Shown in pieces: positions 1 through 18,021 of a stretch of 64,000 nt of DNA. Origin of the DNA: Litomosoides sigmodontis (taxonomy: Eukaryota > Nematoda > Chromadorea > Rhabditida > Onchocercidae); NCBI GenBank assembly GCA_963070105.1, contig OY718805.1, positions 7,670,001 to 7,734,000 of the forward strand, written 5' to 3'. Numbering within the stretch: position 1 is the first letter of the stretch; each line of letters opens with the position of its first letter. Position numbers and translations under genes: made by a program. Below the pieces are notes generated by a model. It searched no databases and was not told the DNA's origin. It saw nothing but the letters and a program-made list of their open reading frames with translations.

Positions 1-1636
1 CGAGGAGGAGGAAGGAAGGAGACAGCCAGTTTAATAGTTTCTCTGCTATAGTGGTTTGGTTTCGGATCCCTATCGAACCCCATCCAATCCCTCCTATAGA
101 AAATTTCTGCCGACAACCGGAATGGACCTGAGTTAGAGATGCAGAGTTGCTTTCTATGCTCTCTGACAGAAATACGCACTTCTGCTATGATAATAAAACC
201 TGATCTGATCCAAACATACTCTGTTTTTATGCTTCGTTTATTGCTCTCTCTCTCTCTCCCTCTCCCTCTCCCTCTCCCTCTCCATCCCTTTATTGTTGCA
301 GCTATCCAATCAACTATTTCAATCTCCTTAACAACCGAAACCACCGGCCATATGAAAAAAAAACCGTTCCTGATAGATAATCCAATTTTCAATGCTCGTT
401 GAAGAAGTGATAGGATTTTGAATTTGGAATCCAGTTAGTTCACCTCATCCTTTCATCCTTGCTATTATTACATAAGCTTTGAGAGAGATATCTGTAAGCG
501 TTTTATCAGATAGCCTATGTCTAAGCTTTCTTATCAGTTCTAATAGCTCATTTTCGAATCTTTCTGATGTCTGTCCAATCTTGATTTTACAAATGACCAT
601 TTGTTTGTTATGGCATTAAGGGAATTATCACGCAGTTGCTCCAGGCAATCATTATAACTCGTGTCTGTCTGCCTATCTCTGTCCGTCTGTCCATGTTCGC
701 CTACCGAAACGGACTTCGAACTGGATTTTTGATGTCAGGTTTAAAACGATAGCTCCAATTAATTTAGCACACTAGTGTGTCTTCATCGGCTATGAATATT
801 AAAGAATCATGAATATTAAGGAAAAGAATTGTGCTTCCATATATATACAGGTAATTACTTCGTTCGCTCATGCACTAATATTGTTTTGGTTGAATTGAAC
901 TGAACCGGTGATCTGATCTGAACTCAATCGGTTCCTTTTGTTCAAATAACATATAATAATTCGTTACTGCGAAATAATACTTTTCAACTAAGAGGTAAAA
1001 GGCGGTTAATCATGCGCACTCGCTTATACCATCTTTCATACAATATGTATGCAGTGTTAATGTAAGTAAATTGTTTACTCATTTTTACACTAAATACTTT
1101 CATTAATGCAGTCACGTGTTTTCCATCGTACTGCTGTGATTGCCCAGCTAACGTAACCTGATATTATCTGAATAACTTCTTCTGTTTTGCACTTTCGTTG
1201 GCTGTAATGTAGCAGTGAAACCGTACTGTTAGCGTTGCAGTTTTTTTCACCGTCATGACTTAAACGGAGTTTAAACCGATGGGGCATCTCGGGGAGCGAG
1301 TCGGAAAATACGACGACGTCTGGGCCGGCTGTGCCGCCGTCTCCTAAACAGTATACATCTGTTTGCATGTCTGTTCGTCTGTCGTTATACATACATATAT
1401 ACATGTATATACATATATATAATACATATGCGTGTGTCAGTAATGGCGATGTAACCGGAAATACGGAGGGAGTAGAGGGAGAGGTGGGGCAGTGGTGATG
1501 CGCGCTGATGGTGTCAGTGCCGGAGCTGCAAACAAAAATGTTGTGCCTCGGTGAACGGACAAACCGATTGGGGGAGAATTCTTTTCCTGCTCAGCGGTGT
1601 TATAGTTTTGTGGATGCTGCATTTACCCCTTCCCAC

Positions 1637-1862
1637 GCACACACACACACACTCACACACATACATATACACATACACACGCACACACACATACATACAC
1701 ACATACACATACACACACACACATACACACACATACACACACATACACATACACACACATACACACACATACACATACACACACATACACATACACACAC
1801 ATACATACGCACACACACATACATACATATACATACACATACACATATATATATATATATAT
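1637..1862. repeat. CA/TACA microsatellite
   Basis: The block is a compound dinucleotide repeat, mostly CA interrupted by TA, ending in a pure TA run at about 1845-1862. Open frames across it on both strands are repeat artefacts. Confidence 0.95.
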
Positions 1863-2083
1863 ACATACGTACACTTCTGCTCCGTTTTAACAACCTATCC
1901 ATCTGTCCGTCTCGCTGCAACCGGGCAACGACGTCATTGTTGTCATCAGCCGGTTCTGCCGCTGCTTACTCCTGTTCCTTCCGTATAGTGTAGGAATGAT
2001 TAACGGTCTTCCCTTCCTCCTCTGTCCGTTTCAGTGATGGTGCATGAGAGTAGAGGTAGGTAGGTATGTGCGAGAGTACCGGC

Positions 2084-2115
2084 CCGGCTCAGCCCGGCTC
2101 GGCTCGGCTCGGCTC
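2084..2115. repeat. GC-rich GGCTC tandem repeat
   Basis: Successive GGCTC pentamers, some with a CCC prefix, stand out as a short GC-rich island in AT-rich DNA. Function unknown. Confidence 0.7.
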
Positions 2116-3074
2116 CCACACAATCGTCATCCGCTTACTGCTCGACCTCATTTCCCTTTCCTCTCTCTGTCCTGTCTTGTTGTTGTCGTTTGCCGTCGTG
2201 ATCGCTGTCGTCAAGTCAGTCACCTTTCCTTTTGTCCCTCAAATGACACTTCGGTTTCTCTGGTTTTCCTACATTTTCCTGATTGACATTTTTACATCCT
2301 CAAAACGTCGTGAGGAGTAGTCAGATTTCATCGGTGAGCAATGAAGTAAGCACCTAGCGATAGCTTGACATTATTTCAATAATTAATTGAAATAAGTAAT
2401 TAATGGTCTGTGATTGTACGTGAAATTCCCCCGTTGATTTCTTTTTTTTGTTGTCTATGAGGTTACTTATTAAGCAAGCAAAGTCTTTTGTTCGCTAACA
2501 TTCTGCCACATCTAATGAGCATCAGAAAGTGAATAAATTACGGCGTTCTCTGATTATAGAGCAGTAATTTACAACGGAGACTGCAGCATGAAAGCTTCCT
2601 GTATTTCGTGGAACATTCCAGCACATTCGAGATGAAACAGTTACTGCAAAGTGTAATAAGCTCTTTCGTTCTCCCTCGAAATAGATTAAGTATCTCTAAA
2701 CTGTCTGCAAAGACATTTCCTTGTTCTGCATCACGAAATATCGACTACTCATCCTCCTGAAAGGTCAGGTTTTATTATTATTCATTTAGCTTATTCTGTC
2801 TCCTCTGCTATTATTTCAAATGTCTTTTGAGTATTGTGAAGCAGGCCGACTGATGGATGAGCTTTGTCTGTAATGCTGCTTGCTCGACGTTCACATATTT
2901 CCCTCTATTAACATTCTATCGTTTGAAATATGTCAAATACTGCTGTCGGATATTTGATTTCCCAATCCAATGTTGCGTTTTCGTCCATACTTCTCATGAA
3001 CAGAGACTAAGAGAAAGGTGATGGGGAATGATGTAGACAAGGTATTAGGTTCCTAGTTTTGGATCGTGATACTA

Positions 3075-3130
3075 GAAGGGTCACCACGTTCTGTGGCAAT
3101 AGTGACCTGAAGGGTCACTACATTTTGTGG
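3075..3130. repeat. 22-base imperfect direct repeat
   Basis: Two copies (3075-3096 and 3109-3130) share GAAGGGTCAC followed by a GTGG end and differ at a few bases. The first copy also begins a small inverted pairing, GGTCAC with GTGACC, across 3079-3107. Confidence 0.65.
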
Positions 3131-4886
3131 TCGTCTCCGCCGTTCATTTCATTTTAGTTCAGTCGTATGTAATAGTTATAAGCAATTATTTTTTTTCCAA
3201 TGTGGAAGTCACTTATTTATTAAATCTTCTTTTCGATGTTAAGCTGTAAGAATGCACCTACTACGTTACAGTTAATTTTATCCTTTTGTCTAATTTTCAA
3301 AAAGATGCTGAACTGAACTTCTGCATTGATGTTTTTTGTCGACTTCAACAACTTCTCCAACCTTTGTTTTGTCGCGTCGAGATCAGTTCATCTTATTTTG
3401 CGTTGCACTCGTTTTTGCGAGGCTTCTGTCGATTTCAAATTGAAAATTAATTTCATCATCCCGTGCTCATTCCAATCTGAATCAGTCGAATGCTGTGTTT
3501 AACGAAGGACGTGTCGAAAGATTAAGTTTGAATCGAACATTGTTCAGCAGCACATTTGAGAGCAGAATGAATTGCCGTGCATGTCGTTGTTTGTGACTGT
3601 TGCCATAAATGCCACGAGCAAAGGAATCTTTCATCTTGCAACATAAGATTTTCATTTCACCTCCATATCGGTCTCTCCGTGTGCAGCATTTCAGTAGCAG
3701 AAACTGTAGCTGTGCTGCAGTACGAAGTGATCTTTGTCTCTCGGCAATTAAATTTTTTTTCTCTAAAACTCAACCCAAAAAAATTGCAGACATATTACTA
3801 TAGGATGTGATTTAGGTGGTGGTTCAAGAGGTTCGTGTGGAAAAAATTTTCCATTTCAAGCTTTCCTTCCTGCTCTCTGTTATTCAGGGTTGGACCAACC
3901 AACAGCTGTATCTATACGACTGGTTGATATCAACGATGACCACCAATTCGTGTTTGCTGAGAATTATCAGCAGCGTGTAGTGTTATTGCTGATTATGATC
4001 CGGTTCGCATCATCCGAAATCATCCTATACTAAGCACTCGAACAATTTAAACGATTACTAATTTTGCAAGAATCGATGAAATTGAGCAAAAATAAGCTGT
4101 CTATTTCACGATCATTACTTAGAGTAAAAATGTCTGAGAGAGGCAAATAGTAAGAAATTTAGAGATTTTGCGAACTGTTTGCTCTATTATTCCCTCCTTA
4201 TGGCAAACCAATAAATTACACAAAAAATGAAACTATCAGGAAAAAAAATCTTTCAAAAGTCTTCTAGTGTCTTCTTATTTCAAAAGTCTTATGAGGACTT
4301 TTTCATTGCTGTAGTGGATGATGAGATTGAAACTAACAATATGTTCTTGGTTTGACTCCGTGTTTTTTTCCGTGTTGATGAACGAATCGTCGTTAGATGC
4401 ATTTTCTAACATATCTAACTAGTAAATGCCTCCTATTTTTGGGTAATTATCGCTCAGCAGATATTTTTACGTGAAATTTAAAAGGAAAAAATAGACGATG
4501 TAAGTTTCACACTCACATTGCCCTCCTACTGCATGCTAACTCTCATCTTTTTTATCTTTAGATTTACCCTTAAGCTTTTAGACCACTGTGTGAGTGTATA
4601 AAACATAGCATCATCTCCTTCCTTATATCATCTTTCTTTATTGCGTTACAAATATCTTAACATTCAGACTTGATCGGGTTGTGGAGGTATAAATAAAATC
4701 AGCGATACTTAGCAATACGAGTGTTAACTTCTTAAGGAGTGGTGAGAGTATGATGCTTTAATTCCTTGAAAATATATAATCAGTTGTCGAGAACGATGTC
4801 ATAATTTTAATGAAAAAGAGCGTGGGGAAGAATTGCCCAATTAAAACATCCCATTTACTGTATTAATTGTTTGTAGCATATTGCCG

Positions 4887-7343
4887 ATGCCTTCGCCATG
4901 TTATCTAAACCCTCCGGGTGAACCAACGTTCAACGAGATCCTTATCACCACTGTTCGCGAATATCCTGCTTTGTATAGCAATCAGCGTCGGACTTTCGAA
5001 AATGTCGATCGGAGCAAAGTTTGGGAAGAAGTCGCAGCTAAAATAGGGCGTGGTGTAACAGGTTACTAACTTATCTTTTTATTATAATTCAGTTAGATGT
5101 GAAACGGCCGCTCGCCAGGACTGTGATGGCAGCTCAAGTGCTGTGCGGTCACTTCACAGTGCTGGACATAATTAGGCTGTTGATAGTTCGAATCGTCTTA
5201 AATGCTTATCGTCAAAGTTCTCGTTGAGCCTTCTGTGCGCTCCACTATTTTGTGTTCCAACATTGCCTAGTTAATTGCAACTTAGCTATAACGACGGATT
5301 GTCTATAGCTGTTCTTCCTCCTAAATAAGAAAATTTATTTAAATTTTTAAGGTGTTTATGCATAGTGATTCCGGAATTAATGGTAATAAATCATTATCAT
5401 CATTTGTAGGAGAATTCGCCAAGAAGCGCTGGTTACAACTTCGTGACCGTTATCGTAAGGAACTGAAAATATCAATTGCTCAAAATTTTAGCCAACCTCA
5501 AAAATGGAGCCATTTTCCGTTATTAAATTGGCTTGATCCTTATCTTCAAGGAGCAATGTAAGCTTTCGCACTGTATTTTGTTATTTACACACATCTATAA
5601 GTCCATACCATAGCTAAAGAATATTTTGTAAACACATCATATCATATTTCAATATGCTCCATTATGCTTTTGTAAGGCATTTTGGAAGTTTTTTTTTACC
5701 ATTCAAAAAGAGAGGTAGAAGTAGAAGAAAGGAATTATAATTTTTTGAATATTTTTGATGCAGTTTTTGTGTTTCCATTTGTAGACCGATTACACCGAAC
5801 AGTTCAGCTCCCTGTTACACTTTTGATAATGTGAATACTACTGGTAGCAGTGATTTTTACGAAAATTTTGCTGTCAAACTGTCATCTACGGAATTAGCAA
5901 CTACTGGTATGCACATTATTAAATTTTATTTTAATTGTGAATGTCACAACTTTGAGAACACTGCACTAGAAATTCATACTAGAGTGATGATTTCTAATTG
6001 CTGCAGTTTTATACTTGCAAATTCAATTTGGTTCTCATCGTATGTACATGTTCTTCCCTTCAAGTCATCATAATTTATAGCAAATGACGGTACATTGTCG
6101 GAGTGCTTCGATGATTTGAAGCCGGTAATGTCAACCCTTCAATCAGTACTTGCTGTCGCTGAGGCCACTGCGAATTTAAAAAACGAAACTACAGCTGGAA
6201 AAAAGGAACTGTCGATAACATTAGAAAGTAATTTTCATTTTCAATTTTCAAGAGGGCCACTATATTCAAAATTTTTTGAATACTGGAATTAAAGTTTGCG
6301 GAGATCTGCATTCCATTGCAATTGAATTTAATGCTTTACGTAGTGGATTTTTGTCCTTTCAATTATTTTCCAGATGGTTTTGAAACAGATGGAGATAGTG
6401 ATATGAATTGCTCAGATATTAGTGCGAGTAATGGTAAAGTATCGAAGGAACCATGTGGAAGTCCATCACCTTCTTCTCCTCAAGCATCTGTTGCTTCAAC
6501 ACAGGAAGATAGTAGTTTAAAAGTTGTTCGGTTGCCCAGTGGTTGTTCAACACCATCTCAAGAGCCTCAACGATTACATGACGGTCCATCTCGCTTGTCA
6601 GCGTTGGATGGATCAAACGTAGCCTTATCGCCATGCACTTCCGAAACAGGCATTGAAAAGGAAGAGATAATACATATGCATACTTCTTGTCCTCTCAAAT
6701 CTCAGGAATACCATGATGTGTCTAATACTGTATCTTCCACAGTCATTGTTCCACAACATCAGAGCTCATCTGCAAGTGCCCCAGCAGTAGCTTTAGCCAG
6801 GACGGGTAATCCAGTTACTTTCAAATCATTAATGTCACATCCCACTCGAAGTTCGCCTTACCGGTTACCTGTTTATTCAAATGTTAGATTTCGTGCACGA
6901 AATATGAAGAAGCAGCAGGAGCAACAGGTGAATTTGGCAAAAACATTTCAACAAGTCAATTCAATAAACAGCACAAATATTGCTGATGCTGATTGGATTA
7001 ATGATGAAGAGATGCTTTTTGCTCGTTTTGTTGGTTTACGATTAAAGAAAATGAATTCACACTATAGGAGCATGGTATGTTTCATTAAATTAGTACTCCT
7101 TTTCTTTTATATCTGTGTTGACTTATGCCATATATTATTGTGAGACTAAGCATGAAAATACCGACATTAAAACAAGTTCTGTTTTGAATGGTTGGACACT
7201 TCTTTTATTTCTTAGTAAAAGCTATTTAACATTAAACTTCAAATGAAACTGTTATTTTTCCTGATTTCTCTTTGCAGGCACGAATGAAAATCATGCAGGT
7301 GTTGGATAGCTATGAAGAAGGAATGATAGTTGACGATGAATAA
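4887..7343 (+). CDS. MADF-domain DNA-binding protein (MADF/BESS-like), six exons
   Basis: Exons are 4887-5052, 5410-5557, 5785-5906, 6081-6227, 6374-7074 and 7278-7343. They join in frame with GT/AG introns to give 449 residues. Residues about 14-95 form a MADF (Myb/SANT-like) domain: FNEILITTVREYPALY, then VWEEVAAKIG and KKRWLQLRDRYRKEL across the first junction. The middle is Ser/Thr-rich and looks disordered. The C-terminal ADWINDEEMLFARFVGLRLKKM followed by a short helix resembles a BESS-type interaction motif. MADF-BESS proteins are sequence-specific nuclear DNA-binding regulators; targets here are unknown. An acceptor (TTTGTAG) ends 10 bases before the ATG, consistent with spliced-leader addition. 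The gene converges with MCM2. Domain call is strong; orthology to a named gene is not claimed. Confidence 0.87.
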
Positions 7344-10300
7344 AAACTAAACAAAAGACGGTTAAATTTCTTCGTCCATATCTTCTTGTCTTTATGGCGG
7401 TTGTTTCTTCGTTATGGATTATGTCGTTCTAGAATTTTCGATTAGGTTTTTAAACTTCCCGTTGAGGTTTTTAAGCCATTGGGTCTAACTTGCAGTACTT
7501 AAGGATCATTCGACCGCTTTCTAATAAGGTAATTGCAATCCAAACTGTAGCTTGTGGCATGATTTTCTTTTATAAAGGTGACTTAGATATAGGAAACTGT
7601 TAAATTTGTTCTAATTAATGATTCTCTTTCCACTGCAGTATTTTTCCCAGTTTTCATTTTAATATTGAATACTGAACTATTGTTTGTAATGATATATTTG
7701 AATGAATTCTGAACTATTATTGCATATTTGAATATATAAAAAAGATGTATATTTACTCCTACTTGTATCTTGAGCATCTCCTTGTAGAATAAGTAATGAA
7801 AAATTAACAGAGAATCCAGATTACATTGCTTTCGATTTTCGAGTGGAATTTAGCTTAAATCTAGGCTAAATTTTTTCGATACTTGTATAGATATTATTCC
7901 ATGTAAAGAGGCTCCGAAAAAGCGACTAAGTAATTACATTTTAAAAATCGCTTAGCGCAAGGAGTGTTTCATTCAGACAGAAATGCATTTGCTTGAAGTC
8001 TTTCTTTTGAAATTTTTTGCCAATGGAAGATGGTTATGTGTATATATGTGCTACAGTGCGTTCGTGCATTTTTGTTGCCAATGAGTTGTTTTTTTTCCAT
8101 AATTTAGATGGTTATACATTTCTTACACTTGAAATAATTTTTTAGCAGACTTTTAATGTTGCAGGTCTTCAAAATCTTGCAGTAGAAATTGAAAGTAATT
8201 TCAGCCTTTTCTCGCAGTTAAGAATTCTTCCTCACACATGGTAGCTTTACCCAATTTGTAGTGGTGTTAATTTTAGATTTCAACGCACATGAAATGGACT
8301 TTGACAAGTTTTTTCTTCCGAAATACACCTATCATGTAACTGATAATATCAGTGTTTTGAATATTTGATTGTTTTTAGTGGAGGTGTTGGCTAGTAGTTC
8401 AAATCATTATGTTCCGGGATAATGCATCGACATGTTGTTATTTCCACTCAGCCGTAATTTGCATTTCGTTCCATTGTAAATATTTATTATTCGCTATCTG
8501 TTCTTCAGTTTCTTGATTTTTCAAAGTATTTCGTTGACAAGGAGTTTAATGAATGTACTTTCATATTATTTAATGCATTTGGCCAACGGATAATAGTGTA
8601 GTTGTTTCGCTGTCAACAGGTAGACAAAATAATGTTATACAGAAAATTAATTGTACTCCTCCAGTACAGGAGATCATCGGTAAAGACGACTCAAAGAAAT
8701 GTGAAAGGGCCATTTTGAAATCAATTATACAAGAACTTATGAGTTAATTAATCTATACATTTGATCAAACAGTGGATCTTGGGCTATAAAAATATAAAGA
8801 GGCTTTCATTTATTTTTTTTTTTAAATTCAATCCCTCGAGGAGCAACTTGTTAATATGAAATTAATTGCGTGGGTAAGGTGAGGTGTTTTCTATGATGCA
8901 TTCGCAGATGGCAAAACGAAGGAAATTGTTTCCCTTAAAAGCTTGAATGATTTAGCAGTCGTGAAACGTATATGAATTTTGCACTTCCAATCGCTTAAGT
9001 ATCAACAAACTTTCCTTCTTTTCTTTCCTCTCTTACTAGCTGTCTAGCTTTCCTACTTTCATAGTTATAAATATAGAAAGCGGAAAAGTTGCCCAATGAG
9101 CGATTCAATAAATAAAAAAATGATTAAATGGACTGAAATCAAAATCAATGCAAAAGCCTGCTTCACAAGAAATGTAAAAAAAAACTTGAAATTTGCTATA
9201 ATACAATAAAAGCATGAAATAGTTAACAAATGGTAGCTAAGCCTAACACTTCTCTTGAATAACTTTCAGTAGTACAATTTAATTAATTTAATATAATTTA
9301 ATTGTAACATTTCGTAAAACACACACATTCATTCCTTTGTTGTGGGAATTGTTTGATCTTCAACACTCATATTTAAAATAAGGAACAGATGAACGAACGC
9401 GTATGCTGAAACGGGGTGGACAAGACAAAAATCGACCATTGACCATTGCACTTAGCTGTTATGATCCTTCGCTTTTTTCTTCCTTAACATGAATTCCTTG
9501 ATGGGATTGAAACCTTTTAAAGGCCTGTTTTGTAAGAAGCAAACGGTTATGGCAATTGACCTTCACAAAACCGACAGCAATTATCATCGAATTTCTTCGA
9601 GACATTTTTAGCAACGGTATTCCTCGTAGAGCATAAGCGTGACTTGGTAAATTAACATGTGTTTGGAACAACTCTCAATTTCAATGTTTGCTCAACATGA
9701 AAATTTACTTTGTGTGTGTGGTAGTTAACCAGTTCTGCTTGTGGGAAATATGAGAGTTAAGCACATCGATTTCGCTAGGCTTCTATTCGAGTATCAAAGA
9801 GAAATGTTACATACTGATCGGTCGTCGTTCCATTTACTATATGTTGCATTAAATGATAAGACAATTACAATCATCTTATCAGTTGTTCAAAGGAGCTGAT
9901 TAACATCGATTATTTTTTCTATTGTTTTTTAGCAAAAACAATAATTTAGCCTAAGTACTAATATTCCAATTGCTAGCTACCATATTCAAAAATGTAAGAG
10001 TCAAAAAACGAGAGAAGTATCCTAGAAATTAAAATACGCTTATTAAAGTTTTAGTCAAGAAAAACTTCGCCAAAATCCAGGATAAGCCAGAATTAATAAC
10101 ATCAGTTTGCACATGCCGAAATGATGGCATACAAATTGTTAGCAATTGGCACAGCTATTGTAACGTAAGAACTTCAGAAAAGTAGTGTGTGAAGGAAGCA
10201 GTAACACTTTCATGATCAGAGTTTAATCGATGCACACAACACACAGAAGTGAAAACAAACATGACGGTAAATTACTGTGTGGAGTAAGCACGAAGTATCC

Positions 10301-11141
10301 TTGCATTATCATACCAGCGAACAGTAAATAAAGGCAAATATAAAGATAAATATTTCAAATTCAAATCGTTGCATAGGTACCTAATTAGGTTCTTATTGAT
10401 GCTTCACGATAAACGGAAAGATCTCACAAATCGAACAGTAAGTGATAAAAAGGTAAACATGAAACTAACTACTTCAATATCATACAAACTTAAAATTAAG
10501 ATTTGTGCTTTAAATGTCTACATACTTTTTGTCACATAATATATAACAAAAAAAAAAGAAACAAGCATGTTGTTCGCTGGATAACAACCACTGTTCATGA
10601 AAAAATCAAAAAAAATACTAATATTGAAAATTTAAAGACATGATATAAAATTGTACCAAACTTATCAAGTAATTTAACATTTCAGAGATCAACGGGGCAT
10701 GCACAATGTTCTTTATTTATTTCCCAATTTCACAAGAACGTTGCGTTTACAAAGTGATAAGCAATCAACATGAGTCAGATAGCACGCAAATTGGTGCAAA
10801 TATATTAGATATTATAAGGAGAATGTAATGTAATTATAATAAAAATCGTGTGGCCATAAATGCTAAACCAATGAAGTGAAATTGTAAAAGACACTACAAA
10901 ATTTCAATCTGATGAAATGTCTGATACAATTTTCCAATAGAATTGACTTGTGGATACAACTGCTTTCAATTGCAGGTTCAAAACTTCATTAAAAATGTTC
11001 CTGTGCATCAATTATGCACGCTATGCTAATAACAGTTATGTTAACTAAAGGTAATATAGAGCGGACTAAAGAAATGATGCAGATAACATGTTTCAACAAC
11101 TGCATAAGACAGCGATTAAAAAATAACCCATTCCATTTCAT
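7344..11141. other. Intergenic region between convergent MADF and MCM2 genes
   Basis: AT-rich sequence holding the two 3' ends. Apart from one exon-like frame at 9459-9671 on the minus strand, nothing with coding character was found. Confidence 0.5.
9459..9671 (-). other. Candidate orphan ORF or terminal exon
   Basis: A 70-codon open frame on the minus strand has mixed, non-repetitive composition (for example SHAYALRGIPLLKM and LLLTKQAFKRFQSH) that looks more coding than its surroundings. Its first codon is TTG; the first ATG is 22 codons in. No upstream exon, domain or homologue was recognised. It could be a terminal exon, a decayed gene fragment or chance. Confidence 0.2.
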
Positions 11142-16786
<5,645 letters not shown>

Positions 16787-18021
16787 AGTCTCAATTCAAT
16801 CGACAGATCAATTTGCTTTTTCGAAAATCTGAAATGCTGTCAAATGAATACGAAGTCTGTTCACGTCATACTATCCAATAAAATTCACGTCACATTTTCT
16901 AATAACATTCGCAAACCGCATTCCTCGCTACTTCACCTCCACTTCATGTCGCGTGATAACCATCCCTTTCGTCCCGCCCACCTTGTAAAGATATGAAATT
17001 TTAAAATTTGGAAGTTTCGCGCGTTCTATTCAGAAATCATCGGACTGTTGGAGCTGTGTTCTTGAAGGTTCGTTTGAGCAAGCTGAGACTGATAGATTTA
17101 TGCCGTATTTTCCAAGTGCCAATTGCACAAGTTGTCCTCAATCTTTTAAATATCATTTCTAAAACTGTCACTCTCAAAGTTATCCGTTTAAATGGGACAA
17201 TGTTGGCATGGATTCATTCCTGCGTTGCATACTGTACAACACCTTTTGTAAATTTCCAGTACAGAATGATTTTCACGCTAACATTACATTAGCAGTCATC
17301 AATGATATCACTAAATTGAGATAACAATCAACGTGACTAGGCCGTTTAGCATTAAAGAATTCCTATTCATGCAGGTTATTTAGCCTTAAAAAATCCACTC
17401 AAATCATCCACTCCTAAAGAGGTCATTCAGGATCACTCAACCTTGCAAGAAAAATTCACGTAAGTTATTCAGCTTAAAAAAAGAATTACTGGGTGGACTG
17501 TATAAAGTATGTATACTGTGAATACCATACTATAATTGCATGTAACATGCACATTTATGCATTTCAGAACAGCCAGCTCGAAAGGTGTCCCTTCAGAGAT
17601 TAGAGAGAGAGGATGGATGGATGGATGATAAGATGCGATTGCGACAGGATGATTGCGCAGCGCAATAAGTAATAGTTGTTTATTTCACAAGTGGTTAGTA
17701 AGGCGAGTGTCAATTCAGTGTCATTCACAAGTATCAATGAAATTCAAACGGTCCGGATAAGTGCCGCTACTTGTCGTTGTCGGTGCAATTTTAGCTGGTG
17801 ATCCATGATCCATGAGTTAAATCAACATTTTGCAAATTGTACATTTTCGACTGCAGAAAGAGGAGAAATTTTCAGTGAGGAAAAATGTTTGATTGAGAGA
17901 TCGAAGAGGGACATTGGAAGGGAATTGGAAAAGAGCTGAAAAATCACATCCCATTTTAATTTAAGCATATTATTATTGGAACTTTTTGGAAGTTATGAAA
18001 ATTTTGTGATTAATTGGCATT
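16787..18021. other. Upstream region of MCM2 and 3' flank of the MSP-domain gene
   Basis: No exon chain was recognised. The part closest to MCM2 carries two short E2F/Sp1-like GC motifs at 16972-16979 and 17015-17022. A 95-codon plus-strand frame at 17008-17292 does not begin with ATG and has no recognisable content. Confidence 0.5.
17015..17022. promoter_or_regulatory. Candidate E2F-type element upstream of MCM2
   Basis: TTTCGCGC lies about 230 bases upstream of the MCM2 start codon, matching the E2F consensus TTTSSCGC. A second GC motif, TCCCGCCC, is at 16972-16979. MCM genes are classic E2F targets in animals; function here is inferred only from motif and position. Confidence 0.4.

Larger units (their letters stand above)
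1..4886. other. 5' region without a recognised gene
   Basis: No exon chain or recognisable protein domain was found here on either strand. The short open frames are low-complexity (His/Thr or Cys/Val runs from a CA/TA microsatellite, or Leu-rich runs from CT tracts). The stretch contains CT-rich repeats near 245-285, a CA/TA microsatellite at 1637-1862, a GGCTC tandem at 2084-2115 and a 22-base direct repeat at 3075-3130. Its last few kilobases may hold the upstream regulatory region of the MADF gene, but no specific promoter element can be defended. Confidence 0.5.

Noticed and set aside
1508..1993. Long open frames over the CA/TA repeat on both strands
   Set aside because: They encode only His/Thr/Tyr or Cys/Val/Met runs from a dinucleotide repeat and have no splice or start context.
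17008..17292. A 95-codon plus-strand frame upstream of MCM2
   Set aside because: No ATG at the start, no recognisable content, and it overlaps the probable MCM2 promoter.
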